From Hepsetus odoe (lineage: Eukaryota > Chordata > Actinopteri > Characiformes > Hepsetidae), in NCBI GenBank assembly GCA_017165825.1, contig CM029379.1, forward strand, positions 22,087,972 through 22,151,971: a stretch of 64,000 nucleotides of DNA. Reading direction: 5' to 3'. Position 1 is the stretch's first letter. Each line of letters begins with the position of its first letter. The position numbers were made by a program, and so were the translations under genes. Under the pieces are notes generated by a model. That model saw nothing but the letters and a program-made list of their open reading frames with translations, searched no databases and was not told the DNA's origin. Positions 36,947-48,309 of this stretch are shown here, piece after piece.

Positions 36947-38123
36947 CTAACGCGCAACAATGACGCTTCACAAAACAGAAAGGTACTGACACTCTCCATG
37001 CTGTATGGTACATTCAGATACAATAACATTAAAAATGGGTTGAAAATTGGTACACTGCTTTTCTGTTAGTTGTGTGGAATCTGCAGCAGTTGTTTTCGGT
37101 TGGCATTAGGTAAATAACAGAAAATGTCTATTTTTGTGTGTATTGTGCTGGTGTTGGACAGTAGAGGCCCACTGCTGTTGTGTCTTATAGAATTATTTAG
37201 TTTGTAAATAAAACGTCTTTGTTTAGAATGATTCAGATTCAGATATCAGATTCATTGTGATTATTAAGCACTGTTGAATATTTGGGATGGAGATTTGTGC
37301 TTGAGTAAATCACAGAGCAAAAGATGAATCACCATCATTATAACCCGTATCATTTTGAAGTCTAAGCATCTGGGATTTATTTATTTCATTTAGTAGATAA
37401 ATACCAGGTGGGTGAGATGTTTGCTTCAGTTCACGCAAAACTAGGAAATGCTCACTTAAGTGAAGATCTACAACGAATAGCGTGAATCACTCTTAAGGAT
37501 AAAGCCTTTCCTACATAACTGCTACTTCAGTTTACTTCAGCACTCATTTACTCATTCACTCATTCACTAACCAATATTTAAACTGTTCAATAAAAGAAAT
37601 GCATGGAGTATCAGTGAGTGAGACGATAGCAGACTTTGCACACTTCACACTTTAGTAGTTTAAGTAAAAGTAAGTAGTACTGACTAATGTTTTAGACACA
37701 AAACACCTGGGAAGTGACTAGTGGTCGTTATGAAGACTATATCACCGAACTCACTCATTTACTGCGATGTCTATTATGGTCACGCTTCTGCTGGTTTTAG
37801 AGATTTAATTTCTGAGACACAGCCATGCACCGTGGCTCATTGGTAAGACATTGTGTACATCTGTTATTCACTACCTTTACAATGTACTATGCGTAACAAC
37901 TTAGTGCACTATATATGGAAATCTTATTTGCCCCCTGAGAATCTGGACCACACTACAATATTGCAGACACATTAAGTAGAGCACTAAAAACTAAGTGGAG
38001 TGAGAATTCAGATACAGCGATGGTATAAGATGGATCATTTTAGTTCTAAAAGCTGACTGGTTGACTTGGAAATTCACTAATGTCTTTATAAGTTGTTTGT
38101 TGTTGTTGTTGTTGTTGTTGTTA
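36947..38123. other. Intronic sequence without recognised genes
   Basis: AT-rich, ending in a (GTT)n run at 38098-38122. Confidence 0.5.
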
Positions 38124-38255
38124 TTAACTGGGAGTCCAGTGACCTGTCCAGGGTGTTTACCCGCCTTTCTTCCTGTGAGAGTTGGGATAGTCTCCAGCAC
38201 CCCCTGTGGCCCTAATTAGGACAAGCGGCTCAGAAAATGAGTGAGAGAAAGTGAG
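38124..38255 (+). repeat. Dispersed fish repeat family C, 3' part
   Basis: Reads GTGACCTGTCCAGGGTG, then GAGAGTTGGGATAG, CTCCAGCACCCCCTG and GACAAGCGGCTCAG. Head absent. Confidence 0.65.
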
Positions 38256-40442
38256 AACGGATAGTCACTTTAAATCAGAAGTCTGAGCAAATTCCCCCGG
38301 TCTTCATAATAATGAAAATTAGTCTAGTTTATGAAGTGCATTTCTTCTGTCAGATGACATTTAACAAAGTGAGAGGATCAGTATACAGGATTGAGATTCC
38401 ATAACAAGAATAACAAATAAACTGGACATATAGAAACAAGAAGAGTAATATTACTAAAAAAACACAGGAGAACAGAAAAATCTAGTACTAGATCTAGAAT
38501 CTAGTATTTACCCTCGTTTCCTGTTAGGTTTTCCATAGACGGCAGGGTCGTCTTTATGATTTATAAGCTATTAATGCCCAAGATCCAGCATGTTTACTGA
38601 TCTGATCATGATAGCCAGTCCTGACCCCTCAGCTGAGGGAGGATTCCAGTAATCACCTAAGATCACTCACAGCTCAGCTGTTAGAAGATCCCTTTCTTAT
38701 GATGCTAAACTCTAGGATATCCTCTTAGAAAATATATAACAAATAAAAGATTAGGATCAAATATGTTATATATTATGTGGTAAGTTCTTTATCAACTTTT
38801 GAAAACATTTTAGTTATGTTGCCATAGCACACTGTTCCAAAATGATTATAGCTTTATGAGAGTATTGTTCATTTTTGTGCATTTTGGCTAAAATATCCCT
38901 GATCTGTGGCAAAATTACTGGAATATTTAAGTCAATGCTTCTGGTTTATAGATTTCCAGATTGGATTAGTGCTTGAAGTCAAACCGTCCACCAGTTCCAT
39001 CCTGCCATCATGATCCATCTCTTTTCCATCTGTCTAAAACTGTCATTGTTAAAAATGATTACTTCCAGGGCTGTACCCACCAAGGCTGAATTCTGGGGCG
39101 TCACTTATGATTTTGTCCTCTCTTCTTCTTTCCAGTGTGTGTGTGTGTGTGTGTGTGTAAGGAAATTGCCCTCCGTGCAGAAAGGCTAGTTTAGATGCTG
39201 TAGACTCAGTGGAGCAGAGATTAGAAGCAGGCAGCTATTATAAACAGCAGTGATGCTCATTTTCAGAGAGAAAGGAGATGCTGTATACTGCGGATCCACT
39301 GACAGTCCAATTTCATTCCTGCAGCAGAATTACCATCAAACCTTCACAGAAAATGGTGTGTTGAAAATAAAAAGACCTACAGCTCACAGATATCAGCCCC
39401 ATGCCATGTAATGCTAATGTAATATTGACCAGAAAGGACTACAGGGCCTGTCCAAAAAGAGACGTGAGCCTTATCTTTATTAATACAAAGACATGGTTAT
39501 GATCTAGAGGCAAAGAGGCCAGGAACCAGCACAAATTGCGTGGTGTTTTTCACATCTTTTTAGCGTTTCTGGTCATTTGTCCAAAACAACGAGCTTAGGT
39601 TCAGCTTATGGTATAGTTGGCTGTATCAACTATTCCAGAAAGCTTAAAGTTTTTTTTAACAGTGTGTTTCACACACAAAATAATTACCTGCCACCAACAC
39701 ATTCATTTATACCATTTCTGATCGCTTGTTATGATAAACCCTTCCAATTCAGAAAAAAAATCACATCTCCAATATGTGACCACAGCGCACCCACCATATT
39801 AGATGGGTAGTAAAATCAAACTGCTGAGGTTAACTATAGAAAAAAAGACCTGTAAATAAACGTACACAGCTAACCACAGAGTAACTGGCGACCCAAAGTG
39901 GTGCACTATGAATCAGAGCGAACATCTCAGATCAGGAACATCGTGGATAACTGTGGTGACAAACAGAACGGAAGGTTTACAGAACAAAGATATTCAGTCT
40001 AATGGGAAATGAAAGAACACAAACAACTATTAACTGCAGTTGGTTCTCAGTTGGTCTACTAAAATTCCACTGCCCTGCAGTTTTCCATATGAAACTAACT
40101 CAATATTATGTAGCAAATCTTACCGAATGTGGTCACAGTTGGATATGAATAATTGAAGTAATTTATGAGTTGTCTTAGATGTGACTTTTGCCAGTGCCAC
40201 GTAAGGCATTAGGGGGCAGAGCACAGCTCGCTTCCATTCATTTAGAAATGAAGTCTGCTGTAAGAATGCTGATGAAGATCTGATTTTTTTGTATGCACTT
40301 CATTGCCTGTGTGTGTTTGTTTGCCTTGCCATGTGCCTCCCCTCCTGGTGATGCGACGGTTATTTACTGCTGTTTCTCCTGGCACCAGGGCTTAGGCCAG
40401 ACACTGGGAGACATGCAGCAAACAGAGCATTACATAACACAC
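38256..40442. other. Intronic sequence without recognised genes
   Basis: Unique AT-rich sequence with a short GT array at 39135-39158. Nothing coding recognised. Confidence 0.5.
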
Positions 40443-40659
40443 ATAGGCCATGCCAGAGAGAGAGAGAGAGTGAGAGAGAGGTACATAAAGGGAAGTAGGG
40501 AAGAAAAGAATGAAAGAAAGAGGGGGGTTACAAAAAGTGAATTAGGGAAGGAGAGAATGAAAGAGAGAGAGAGAGAGAGAGAGAGAGACAAAGAGAGAGG
40601 AGAGAGATTGAGAGAGGTGAGTGAGAGGGTAAGAAAGAGAGAGAGGTTAGTGAGAGGGT

Positions 40660-40694
<35 letters not shown>
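40443..40694 (+). repeat. GA-rich low-complexity tract with a 29-bp tandem unit
   Basis: Almost all purine on the plus strand. Inside it, GTGAGAGGGTAAGAAAGAGA and its near copy recur with a period of 29 bp (40614-40669). The glutamate/arginine open frame across the tract is an artefact. Confidence 0.85.
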
Positions 40695-40699
<5 letters not shown>

Positions 40700-41555
40700 G
40701 AAAAATCATGTAGGCAGGCAAAGGAGAGGGAATTGTACTGTGTGATTGCAGGGAAGGTAGCCATGAAAGACAGGCAGACATTTTGATTTCCAGAGGAGGA
40801 GAGTGGAGGAAGGTTACGTAAAGAGAGAAAAGCGAAGTCGGAATGTATGTGTATATTTATTATAAGGTGGCCATTACTTCAATAGTTGTTCACATGTTGG
40901 CGCTGCATCATTGATTGAATGCAATATGTTTGGCCTCATAATTACGAATAAGATTCTGTAATTCATTCCTCCCGTATAAACAAACCAAGTATCTCAATAT
41001 ATAATTTGTAACTAATGATGGTAATAATAATTGCTAGGCTTCTGAAGCATTTCCAGCCAGACTCGCAAACTAAGATAATAAATGTACATTTAATAAAGCC
41101 TTACACCAATACATAAATTAAAGCAACACCATTGCTGAGATGAAACGTGCACATTTCAAGTCTTACACTGAAGGCTTGAATCAGATATAAAGGTGTGTTT
41201 ACAAATATGAAATAATGAGGACATTTTATTTACAATGACAGTAGCATAGACGTATGTGATAAAATGTTATGCAGGTTCAACTGGATCAAAGGAACAAAAG
41301 ATAAAGATCTAAATAACTTTGAAATAGCTGTATATTATTTGGGAAAAAGCAGGAATTTCTTAAACTAGTGCTTCAACAGCAACAGTGACATAAATTAATG
41401 CTGCATTTAGACCTATGGGAAAAAATCAGTAAACAGGGCTGGGAACTGTGGTGGAAAACACATTCCGTATGAATTGTAATATGTAGACTGTTACATATTT
41501 AGCAGCTGTTCTTTCGGGTGACTAAAAATATCAGCGAGGGAAATGATCAGACTTG
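40695..41555. other. Intronic sequence without recognised genes
   Basis: AT-rich unique sequence. Confidence 0.5.
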
Positions 41556-41589
41556 GTGGGGGGGTTCTGTCCGATTGTCCTTTTGGAGG

Positions 41590-41777
41590 GATGGGACACT
41601 GCAAAGTTTTCTTTAATCATCATCCAACCCTAATATACTCCTGTCCTTATGGGAGGGATCTCGTCCACATTCAAAATGCCATAGAAAACAAGGGGATATT
41701 GTTTGAGTATGAGCCTTCACAGTCTCCAGGTTTCTGTCCTTTTAAATATATGGGAAACCTTGGATTGATGTTTTAGA
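41590..41777 (+). mobile_element. Probable Tc1/mariner transposase scrap
   Basis: EYEPSQSPGFCPFKYMGNLGLMF encoded near 41708-41776 resembles the PSQSPDLNPIEHLWEIL block after decay and one indel. No ends found. Moderate to low certainty. Confidence 0.35.
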
Positions 41778-42190
41778 CTTACCCCCGAGATTTGTCATTT
41801 AAGGGCTAAAATCCAGCTGCTTAGGTTCACCCACCATGCCGCCATGTTGCTTGCTGCTCTGTGAGTGTGATGTGTTGTTGGTGCTGCTATAGCAGTTTCT
41901 TTCATGAATCCTTATCGCATGGCAAACATCCAGCATGTCTGTCAAACTGTGGCACTTGTTACACATCCTCTCGTTTCAGATAGCCAGAATAGTTGACTGG
42001 CTCACTTTCACAAGGATTTCGAACCAAAATAGCATGACAGACTAACAGTGACATTTTAGAAGGGCAGGTTGATCTTTGAGGCTGCACTGGACATCACTCT
42101 GTAACACTAGACGGGCTGCTGTCTCAGGATATTTATTATCTCTATAATTTCTTCAGACTTTGGTTTGAAGAAGGCCGCTTTAGTGCTGTA

Positions 42191-42437
42191 GTGAAAGTGA
42201 AGTGAAAGTGACAACTTGCTATTGTGAAACACAGCACAACACACAGTGAACCACAACGAAATACAGCCTCTGTATTTAACCCATAAACACACGTGCAGCA
42301 GGGGGCAGCTATTTAAAGTGCCCAGGGAGCAGTGGTGGGGATGGTACCTTGCTCAAGGGTACCTCAGGGCAACCTACTGGTCTGGGATTTGAACCCAAGA
42401 CCTTCCAATCCCCTAAGCACTAAGCAACCGCTGCCTT
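42191..42437 (-). mobile_element. tRNA-derived SINE, family B, copy 6 (antisense)
   Basis: Starts GTGAAAGTGAAGTGAAAGTGAC, contains GTGAACCACAACGAAAT, CAGCAGGGGGCAGC, GGTACCTTGCTCAAGG, GGGATTTGAACCC and ends CACTAAGCAACCGCTGCC. Nearly full length. Confidence 0.85.
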
Positions 42438-44729
42438 GAATAATACCACACAGAAACGTTTAGGGTCGGTTTATTATCATAATTGTCAGATGAATTAACT
42501 GCAGCAAGCAATCCACAAGCTCAAAGGATTTACTCATGTGGGTGATCTAGTTCATAAACTTGTAGACCATGAACGGTTTGCTCAGTGTCTGTAGAGGTAG
42601 AGTCTGAGTGCATAGAAAATGGTGGAGTGTTTTGGCAAAGTGAAAGATCCAAAGAGAAGCTGGATAAGGAAGAAATGATTTTATTGACCCAGAAAGATGA
42701 CAAGCTCTCAGCCACCTCTCTTTCATCTCTCCACTCTCAATCCTTTCTTCCTTTCATCCTGGACACCCTGGAGTCTGGAGGCAGAGAAGAAAGCTGCCTG
42801 CACAACTCCAGCATAACTCGTTCTATCAGCCGTTTATCGGTCTCTCCATCTCACCGTTTCCCTTGGACCGAACTCTCATTCACCTTCTGCTTCTGCAAAG
42901 GTCATCCACGTCCACTCAGCCGAGCTTCAGCCCGTTCATCCTTGCTGTGCTCTGTCCATCAGCTGGTCCTTCACTTTTAGGAAAGGATAAAGGATGTACT
43001 CTTTCAAAAGTTGGGTTACCAGATTTTTTTGCATGATGCCATAGCCTTTTTTGATCCCCTATAAAAACATAAAAGAATGAGTTGTCATCATAAACTATTT
43101 TTCAATGGTTGCAGTCATATTTTGCAGTCATATTGTAAAACTGATTATTTAGAGAAAAATGTGTTTCTTCTGTGGTCCCAGAATTTCATTGATACAACTG
43201 AGCCATCTTGAAACCCTAAGGTAGGAAGAAAGATTCCTGAAGAAAGAGCCAGAAAGCCAAGATCAATGCTCGTGAAAGAACTTCCGCAGCTAAATTGAGG
43301 GTTACCTTGTTCAGAGTTGGGCTTATCAGTAAAAAGATAGAAGGTTCTTTGGTTTGTGAAAATGGCTATTAGTTTCTAGCAATCAGTTCATTTCTAGGAA
43401 TTTGTATTCTAATTTTAAAATTGGAGTATCTGTTAATGTTATTAACTACTGGGAAAACATAAATACAAAATAAGACTTTAGCCCAATTTAACATTAGGCT
43501 GCAGGCTTATCTTTTAGGTGAAATCACTGTTGCTAAGAGGATGAAAGTTAATAACGAAAAGGTTAAGCATTAAATAGAGGAACACAGGAATTTGCTGAAG
43601 AAAATCAAAGCTTTTGGTATTAAATGTGTAACAGAAGCTGCCCCAGATTAGCTAATAAACTAAGAGGTGCATGGCTGGGGGCTGAGGATTCTGTTTAGTT
43701 TTTTCTCTTTCTCTCTTTTCTCACTTGAAGATAGGCTAACATGGTATTGAGATAAATATGCTCACTGCTTCAGGAACAGACTAGTATCTTATTTAGTCTA
43801 GTTAGGGGTAATGTCATTCCACTTTTGCTTCCTCAGTCACAAATTGCATAGCTATAAAGTGTGTTGATCGATTTAAGTTTGATTTAAGTTTAGACTCAGC
43901 TGAGTTTGTATTAATGGAGAAATACATTAAAACTCACTCTGCTTTTTATGGAAAAATTTGTTGTAACATGGTTTCAATATACTGCCTACGAACTAAAATG
44001 CTTAGCTATGAATTGTTTCTTGATCAGAAAGAACACTATTTGTACAAATAATCTGTAAATATACTTTATAGGTGTTTTTTTTTTTTTAGAATTCTATAAT
44101 AATCTGTTCTTTTTGTAATTTTGGGGGCAATTCCTCCACTCTGGGTGTAAGCAGACACCTGCCCTGAGATTTGTGGAGGGGAATGTAACACATCTTTTCT
44201 TTCAGCCAAGCCAGAAATGACCTTCTGTTGGGAGTCTTCGTTATCTAATATAGAGGAAAACGACAAAATCAATATGGAAAAGCATGTAATTACTGCTTTC
44301 TTGCCATGGTGAGGGTAAAGTTGCATCATCCATGTAAACCCTGCATTACCAGCAAGGACACATGCAAGGACAGTTCATGCTGCTTTCTCACGTACCACAC
44401 ACTTTTCCTGTATTTTAAATATTATGATTTCCATCACGTTGCCGTGTTTACCTTTTATCTTCCCTGAGTAGGCCACAAAATATTTCTCTTCTCAGGTTCT
44501 CCTAACCTTTCAATTGACATGCGTCTGATATCTTTTTAATGTGTAAACATCTGTGTAAATATCTTAGTCAGGGAATTATTGATATGCATTGGTACCTTTC
44601 CTTCTATCGCCCACTTTTGCGTTGTGACTGGTTATTTTCTAACCTCTCAAGATTCATTTGCACATTTAACGATCGTAAAAGCCTTATAGTAAAAGTTCCT
44701 CTATTTCGAAAGTTTGCTAGTGTCATAAA
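42438..44729. other. Intronic sequence without recognised genes
   Basis: A 131-codon open frame at 42585-42980 has no domain or homology that I can see and lacks splice context; I treat it as chance. The rest is AT-rich. Confidence 0.45.
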
Positions 44730-45070
44730 AGTGTGAAGTTGATCATTTTGTACCACATTAGTCTACCGTCTCTGTTAAGCGAATGCTGCGTAAAAAAGCT
44801 TCTGTTTCAAATCTACATCCAAACCGTGCTTTAGCCCAGGGCTTATATGAGCCATTCGTCTTAGAGGAAGAACGCTGATATCAGATCCTTTATCTAATGA
44901 ATGCGATAATAAGATGAAGGCAGAGCTAATTCCAGATGAGATGCATGATAGATACAGACAGGCACCCGAACGAGGCCCATGTTTTAATTTGGATCGGAGA
45001 ATTTATGAAGCTTTTAGCAAACAGTGATGGAATAAACTGCAGCTTTAATGATGATAAACAATACAATGCA
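44730..45070. promoter_or_regulatory. Candidate conserved non-coding element
   Basis: Non-repetitive, balanced block with GATATCAGATCC, CTAATGAATG, GAGCTAATTCC and TTTTAATTTGG cores. Texture of a developmental enhancer; inference only. Confidence 0.2.
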
Positions 45071-45485
45071 AAGTGCATGTGTCTCTATCTGGCAAAGCAG
45101 CTCTTCATGATTTTCTAGGATGTTCCAACACACAACTAGTGTTTAAATGATGAATTGCAACTGCAAACTTATATGATATAAAGCCATAATACTAGTTGCT
45201 AAGTTCTGGGTTCTTGAGGGAATTGTTGCTTAAAAATGAGGCCAGGGTTTTAGGAAGGTTATTTGAGAGCCCTTTGGAATTCAACAATGGCTTTTGAAAT
45301 GTGATCAGATTTTCATCTCAGTCAATAGTTTACTCTCAGAAGTCATTCTGAAAACATTGTTGCTGAACAAATGACTGCTTGTTCCTCTGTTTCTCAGGGG
45401 TTCCTCTTTGGTTCCTGCTGACTTTATTTTGTGTGTTTGAGCAGATGAATCTCAAAACGTTCCTGGACCCCACCCCTCAAAGACC

Positions 45486-45547
45486 AAAACTGAAGATTCA
45501 TTTGTTTCATTTGAGCAAAACTGAAGATTCACAAGTTTCATTTGAGC
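45486..45547 (+). repeat. 31-bp tandem duplication
   Basis: AAAACTGAAGATTCA begins both units; they differ at three positions. Confidence 0.9.
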
Positions 45548-45869
45548 AGCCTGCCTTCTCGTCACTGACCTTCACTGTTCACACCAACTGTGAGCAGATG
45601 GCAATATTGGAAAGGAACAAATTGTTAGTGTATTAGTATATGAGTGTATGAGTGTATTAGTGCGAGGTTTTGAGTGAGAGAGGCTGGGTATAGCTGTCGT
45701 TGGAAATAGTTAATAAAGGTTTCCAAAAAAAGGCATGGGTCAGATCAGAGATGTTCAATCAAGGGTCAGATTTGTAGGAACCTCAAAAGCTTAAGCAAGA
45801 CTTAATAACTTTTGCACAAATGCTCAAGAGACTGCAAAAGTCCTTGTCTCCTGGGTGTGTGTAAAGGAG

Positions 45870-46765
45870 TCCTTAATGAGTCCATGCTGTCGGGACACCT
45901 GTATGGTGGGCGTGGCTTAGGCCAGGGCACCTGGTAGACCAGAGACGGAGGTACTGACCAGTAGGGGGCCTTTCAGTTACTAAGGGCAGATGATGATGTT
46001 TGATGGTCAGTTCCAGATTGCAAATCCTACTCCAACTCATTCCAAAGGTATTGGATTGAGCCGGGTCCACTTGAGAGTTCGCTCTGTACTACTTTACCAT
46101 TTTTTTTTTCGAGTCCGTCTCTGGAAATCTGTTTACCTTAGAGCACAAGCCCACTACGGACTGCAAAGGACGCACATTTGCCTGCTTTTCCTGCAGTGTG
46201 AGCCAGGTTTTGCCGAGAGCCCTTAAGCTCGTGTTAAGTCCGCGTGATCCTGCTTCTGCTGCCTGCTCAGACGAACCCTCATCAGTGACCCGATACTTTT
46301 GGACACATTGGTGGTAAGTGAGTCTTCACGCTCCAACTCCGCGGCGGGGATCGGTCCGCATTGTCCGAAGGGCGGCTTTCCTGCTGGCTTTTGTTTCAGT
46401 TTAAGCTGGACTGAGTCGAGAGTGATGATCTTGGCTGAGTGTTAAGCGGTGTAGCCTTTGCTGCTGACATCCCGAGCCTTCCTCTTCTCTGACACTCTGT
46501 CTGTACTGGTTGGAGAGCATCCTCTGCTCTTCTTGCAGCTTTAGTGTTGTGAGCTTTGGGTTTAGTTATTGTGTCAGGCCCTGAGCGGAGGCCCTGCTAC
46601 GATCCGAGGTGCTGCCTTCAGCCTGTTTAGACCACAGTGTCCTGCACCCAAACCAGCTGACCCTTTTCCTCTTCCTTAGTGCATGACATGGATTTAACTT
46701 TGTAAAGAAACCTTGAGGTTACGAAAAGCGCTATATAAATCAAACATTTATTTTTATTATTACAA
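45870..46765. repeat. CpG-rich segment ending in a LINE-like tail
   Basis: 46200-46620 is unusually rich in CpG for this window. The stretch ends with CGAAAAGCGCTATATAAAT and an AT-rich (TTTATT)n-like tail at 46720-46765, a 3' end typical of fish LINEs and their SINEs. A short phrase at 46030-46060 resembles another fish transposon. The whole may be one retroelement, or a regulatory segment next to an old tail. Confidence 0.4.
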
Positions 46766-48077
46766 ATTCCTACAGAAGATGCAGTCCAATCCTGGAGGTC
46801 CTTCATACCACTCTGACCAAAACTAACCATTGGACATGATAACCTTAAGGCCATGTGGTCTTTTGTACAGTTGGCCCGTAATTAATATACACACCGAGCA
46901 GTTTTATTGGATGTAGAACTCCTGTAGATGTTTAATATGTGAATAGTTTGGCAGGGTTAAGGGTTGGATCGGGTTGGAATAAATGCCATCTTTGTCTTCT
47001 GGGATTGTGAGCTACACAGTGTATTCTTTGATGTTTGGTAGAAGCAAATATCCAATAATGCTGATTTTTTTTAGATAATTGCCTTCCATTTCAGCCACAC
47101 TCACTCTAGCAGTCATGCCATCAGGTGGCATTTGCATAGGGCAAAATCGATAAGCAGGAGGTGGAGAATGAAATTGATGTTTATAACGCACACAGCTTAC
47201 TGAACACATTCTTTTTCCCTTTTTGCTATCACTTAACATTCTTCACTCCCTCTTTATCCCACGATCGTTCTTTCTAGTTGTGTTTTAGTGAAGGAACAGG
47301 GTCAGTGTTATCCACAGCTTCCAAAGGATTTATTACAAACCAGAATCCAGATTTCTGGCGTATTCATGTGTTTTGCTGTTCCAAAGTCCAAAGCTTTCAG
47401 CAAATGCATCTAAATTCAAATGAGAAATAATTCAATATTTCAGTCACAGTTGCTGTATTTCTCACACCTGAAACCTAGAAGTTTCCAACCAGGGGTGGCC
47501 AACAGTGTTGTGTACGAGAGAGTAACGGGTCAGCTTTTGCAAGGTTGGCACATTAATAATCTAACAATGCATAAGCATCTAGTCAGCTCAATCTCTGCAC
47601 AACCCCCCCCCCCCCCCCCCCCCTTTATGGTTCTAATACCGATTCATCATCATCATCTGTTTTTGTTGCGTTTGTTGCCATTGCGGTTCCATTGAGCTAT
47701 TGTAATTTTTAAGCTCAGTGTAATTGGGAGATGCAGCAGTTTAGTAATGGGTGCCACTGGAAGTTTATATACCTTGCTTAAAGCTACAACAGCAATCAAC
47801 AGTAAGATATAATATAAGAACTAGTGATACTGTGAATGGCTGAATAGCTGTCAAAATATGCAATGCTTTATTTTTATGGACTTATGATTATGTCCATCAT
47901 TACAATAGATTGCAGTAGAGTAAAGGAGGCCTGGGGGATCTTGGCTTCAGTTCTTTCAATAGGCCATCTCTGACTTCTTAGCCTAGTTTTCTGCAGACAT
48001 TCTAATTGTCATTCTGGAATAAAACCAGCATTTCTTATTTTGTGGAAAAATCAAATAAAATATTTTATTACCTTTTA
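46766..48077. other. Intronic sequence without recognised genes
   Basis: AT-rich unique sequence apart from the C21 run and a short (CAT)n after it. Confidence 0.5.
47603..47623 (+). repeat. C21 homopolymer
   Basis: Longest homopolymer in the window. Confidence 0.95.
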
Positions 48078-48309
48078 GTGAAAGTGACTATATTAACATT
48101 TTGACTATAATTGACATTGTGAAACTCAACACACAGTGAACCACAACGACACGCTCCTCTGCATTTAACCCATAAGGGTTTTACAACAATGGGCACCCAT
48201 ATCCTGCACCCTGGGACCAGTGATGGGAATGGTACCATGCCCAGTGGAATCTCAGGGTAACTTGGTGGTCACAGCCTTCCTAGGCTTTAACCATTAGGCC
48301 ACTGCTGCC
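48078..48309 (-). mobile_element. tRNA-derived SINE, family B, copy 7 (antisense)
   Basis: Contains GTGAAAGTGAC, GTGAACCACAACGAC, CTCTGCATTTAACCC, GGGAATGGTACCATGC and TAACCATTAGGCCACTGC. The B-box region is deleted. Confidence 0.8.

Noticed and set aside
40293..40661. 122-residue open frame rich in Arg and Glu
   Set aside because: Its second half is a translation of the GA-rich low-complexity tract.
42585..42980. 131-residue open frame on the plus strand
   Set aside because: No recognisable domain, no splice context typical of neurexin, and composition like chance reading through C/T-rich sequence.
45379..45636. 85-residue open frame after a TTTCTCAG acceptor-like site
   Set aside because: Contains the 31-bp tandem duplication, has no domain and no clear donor.
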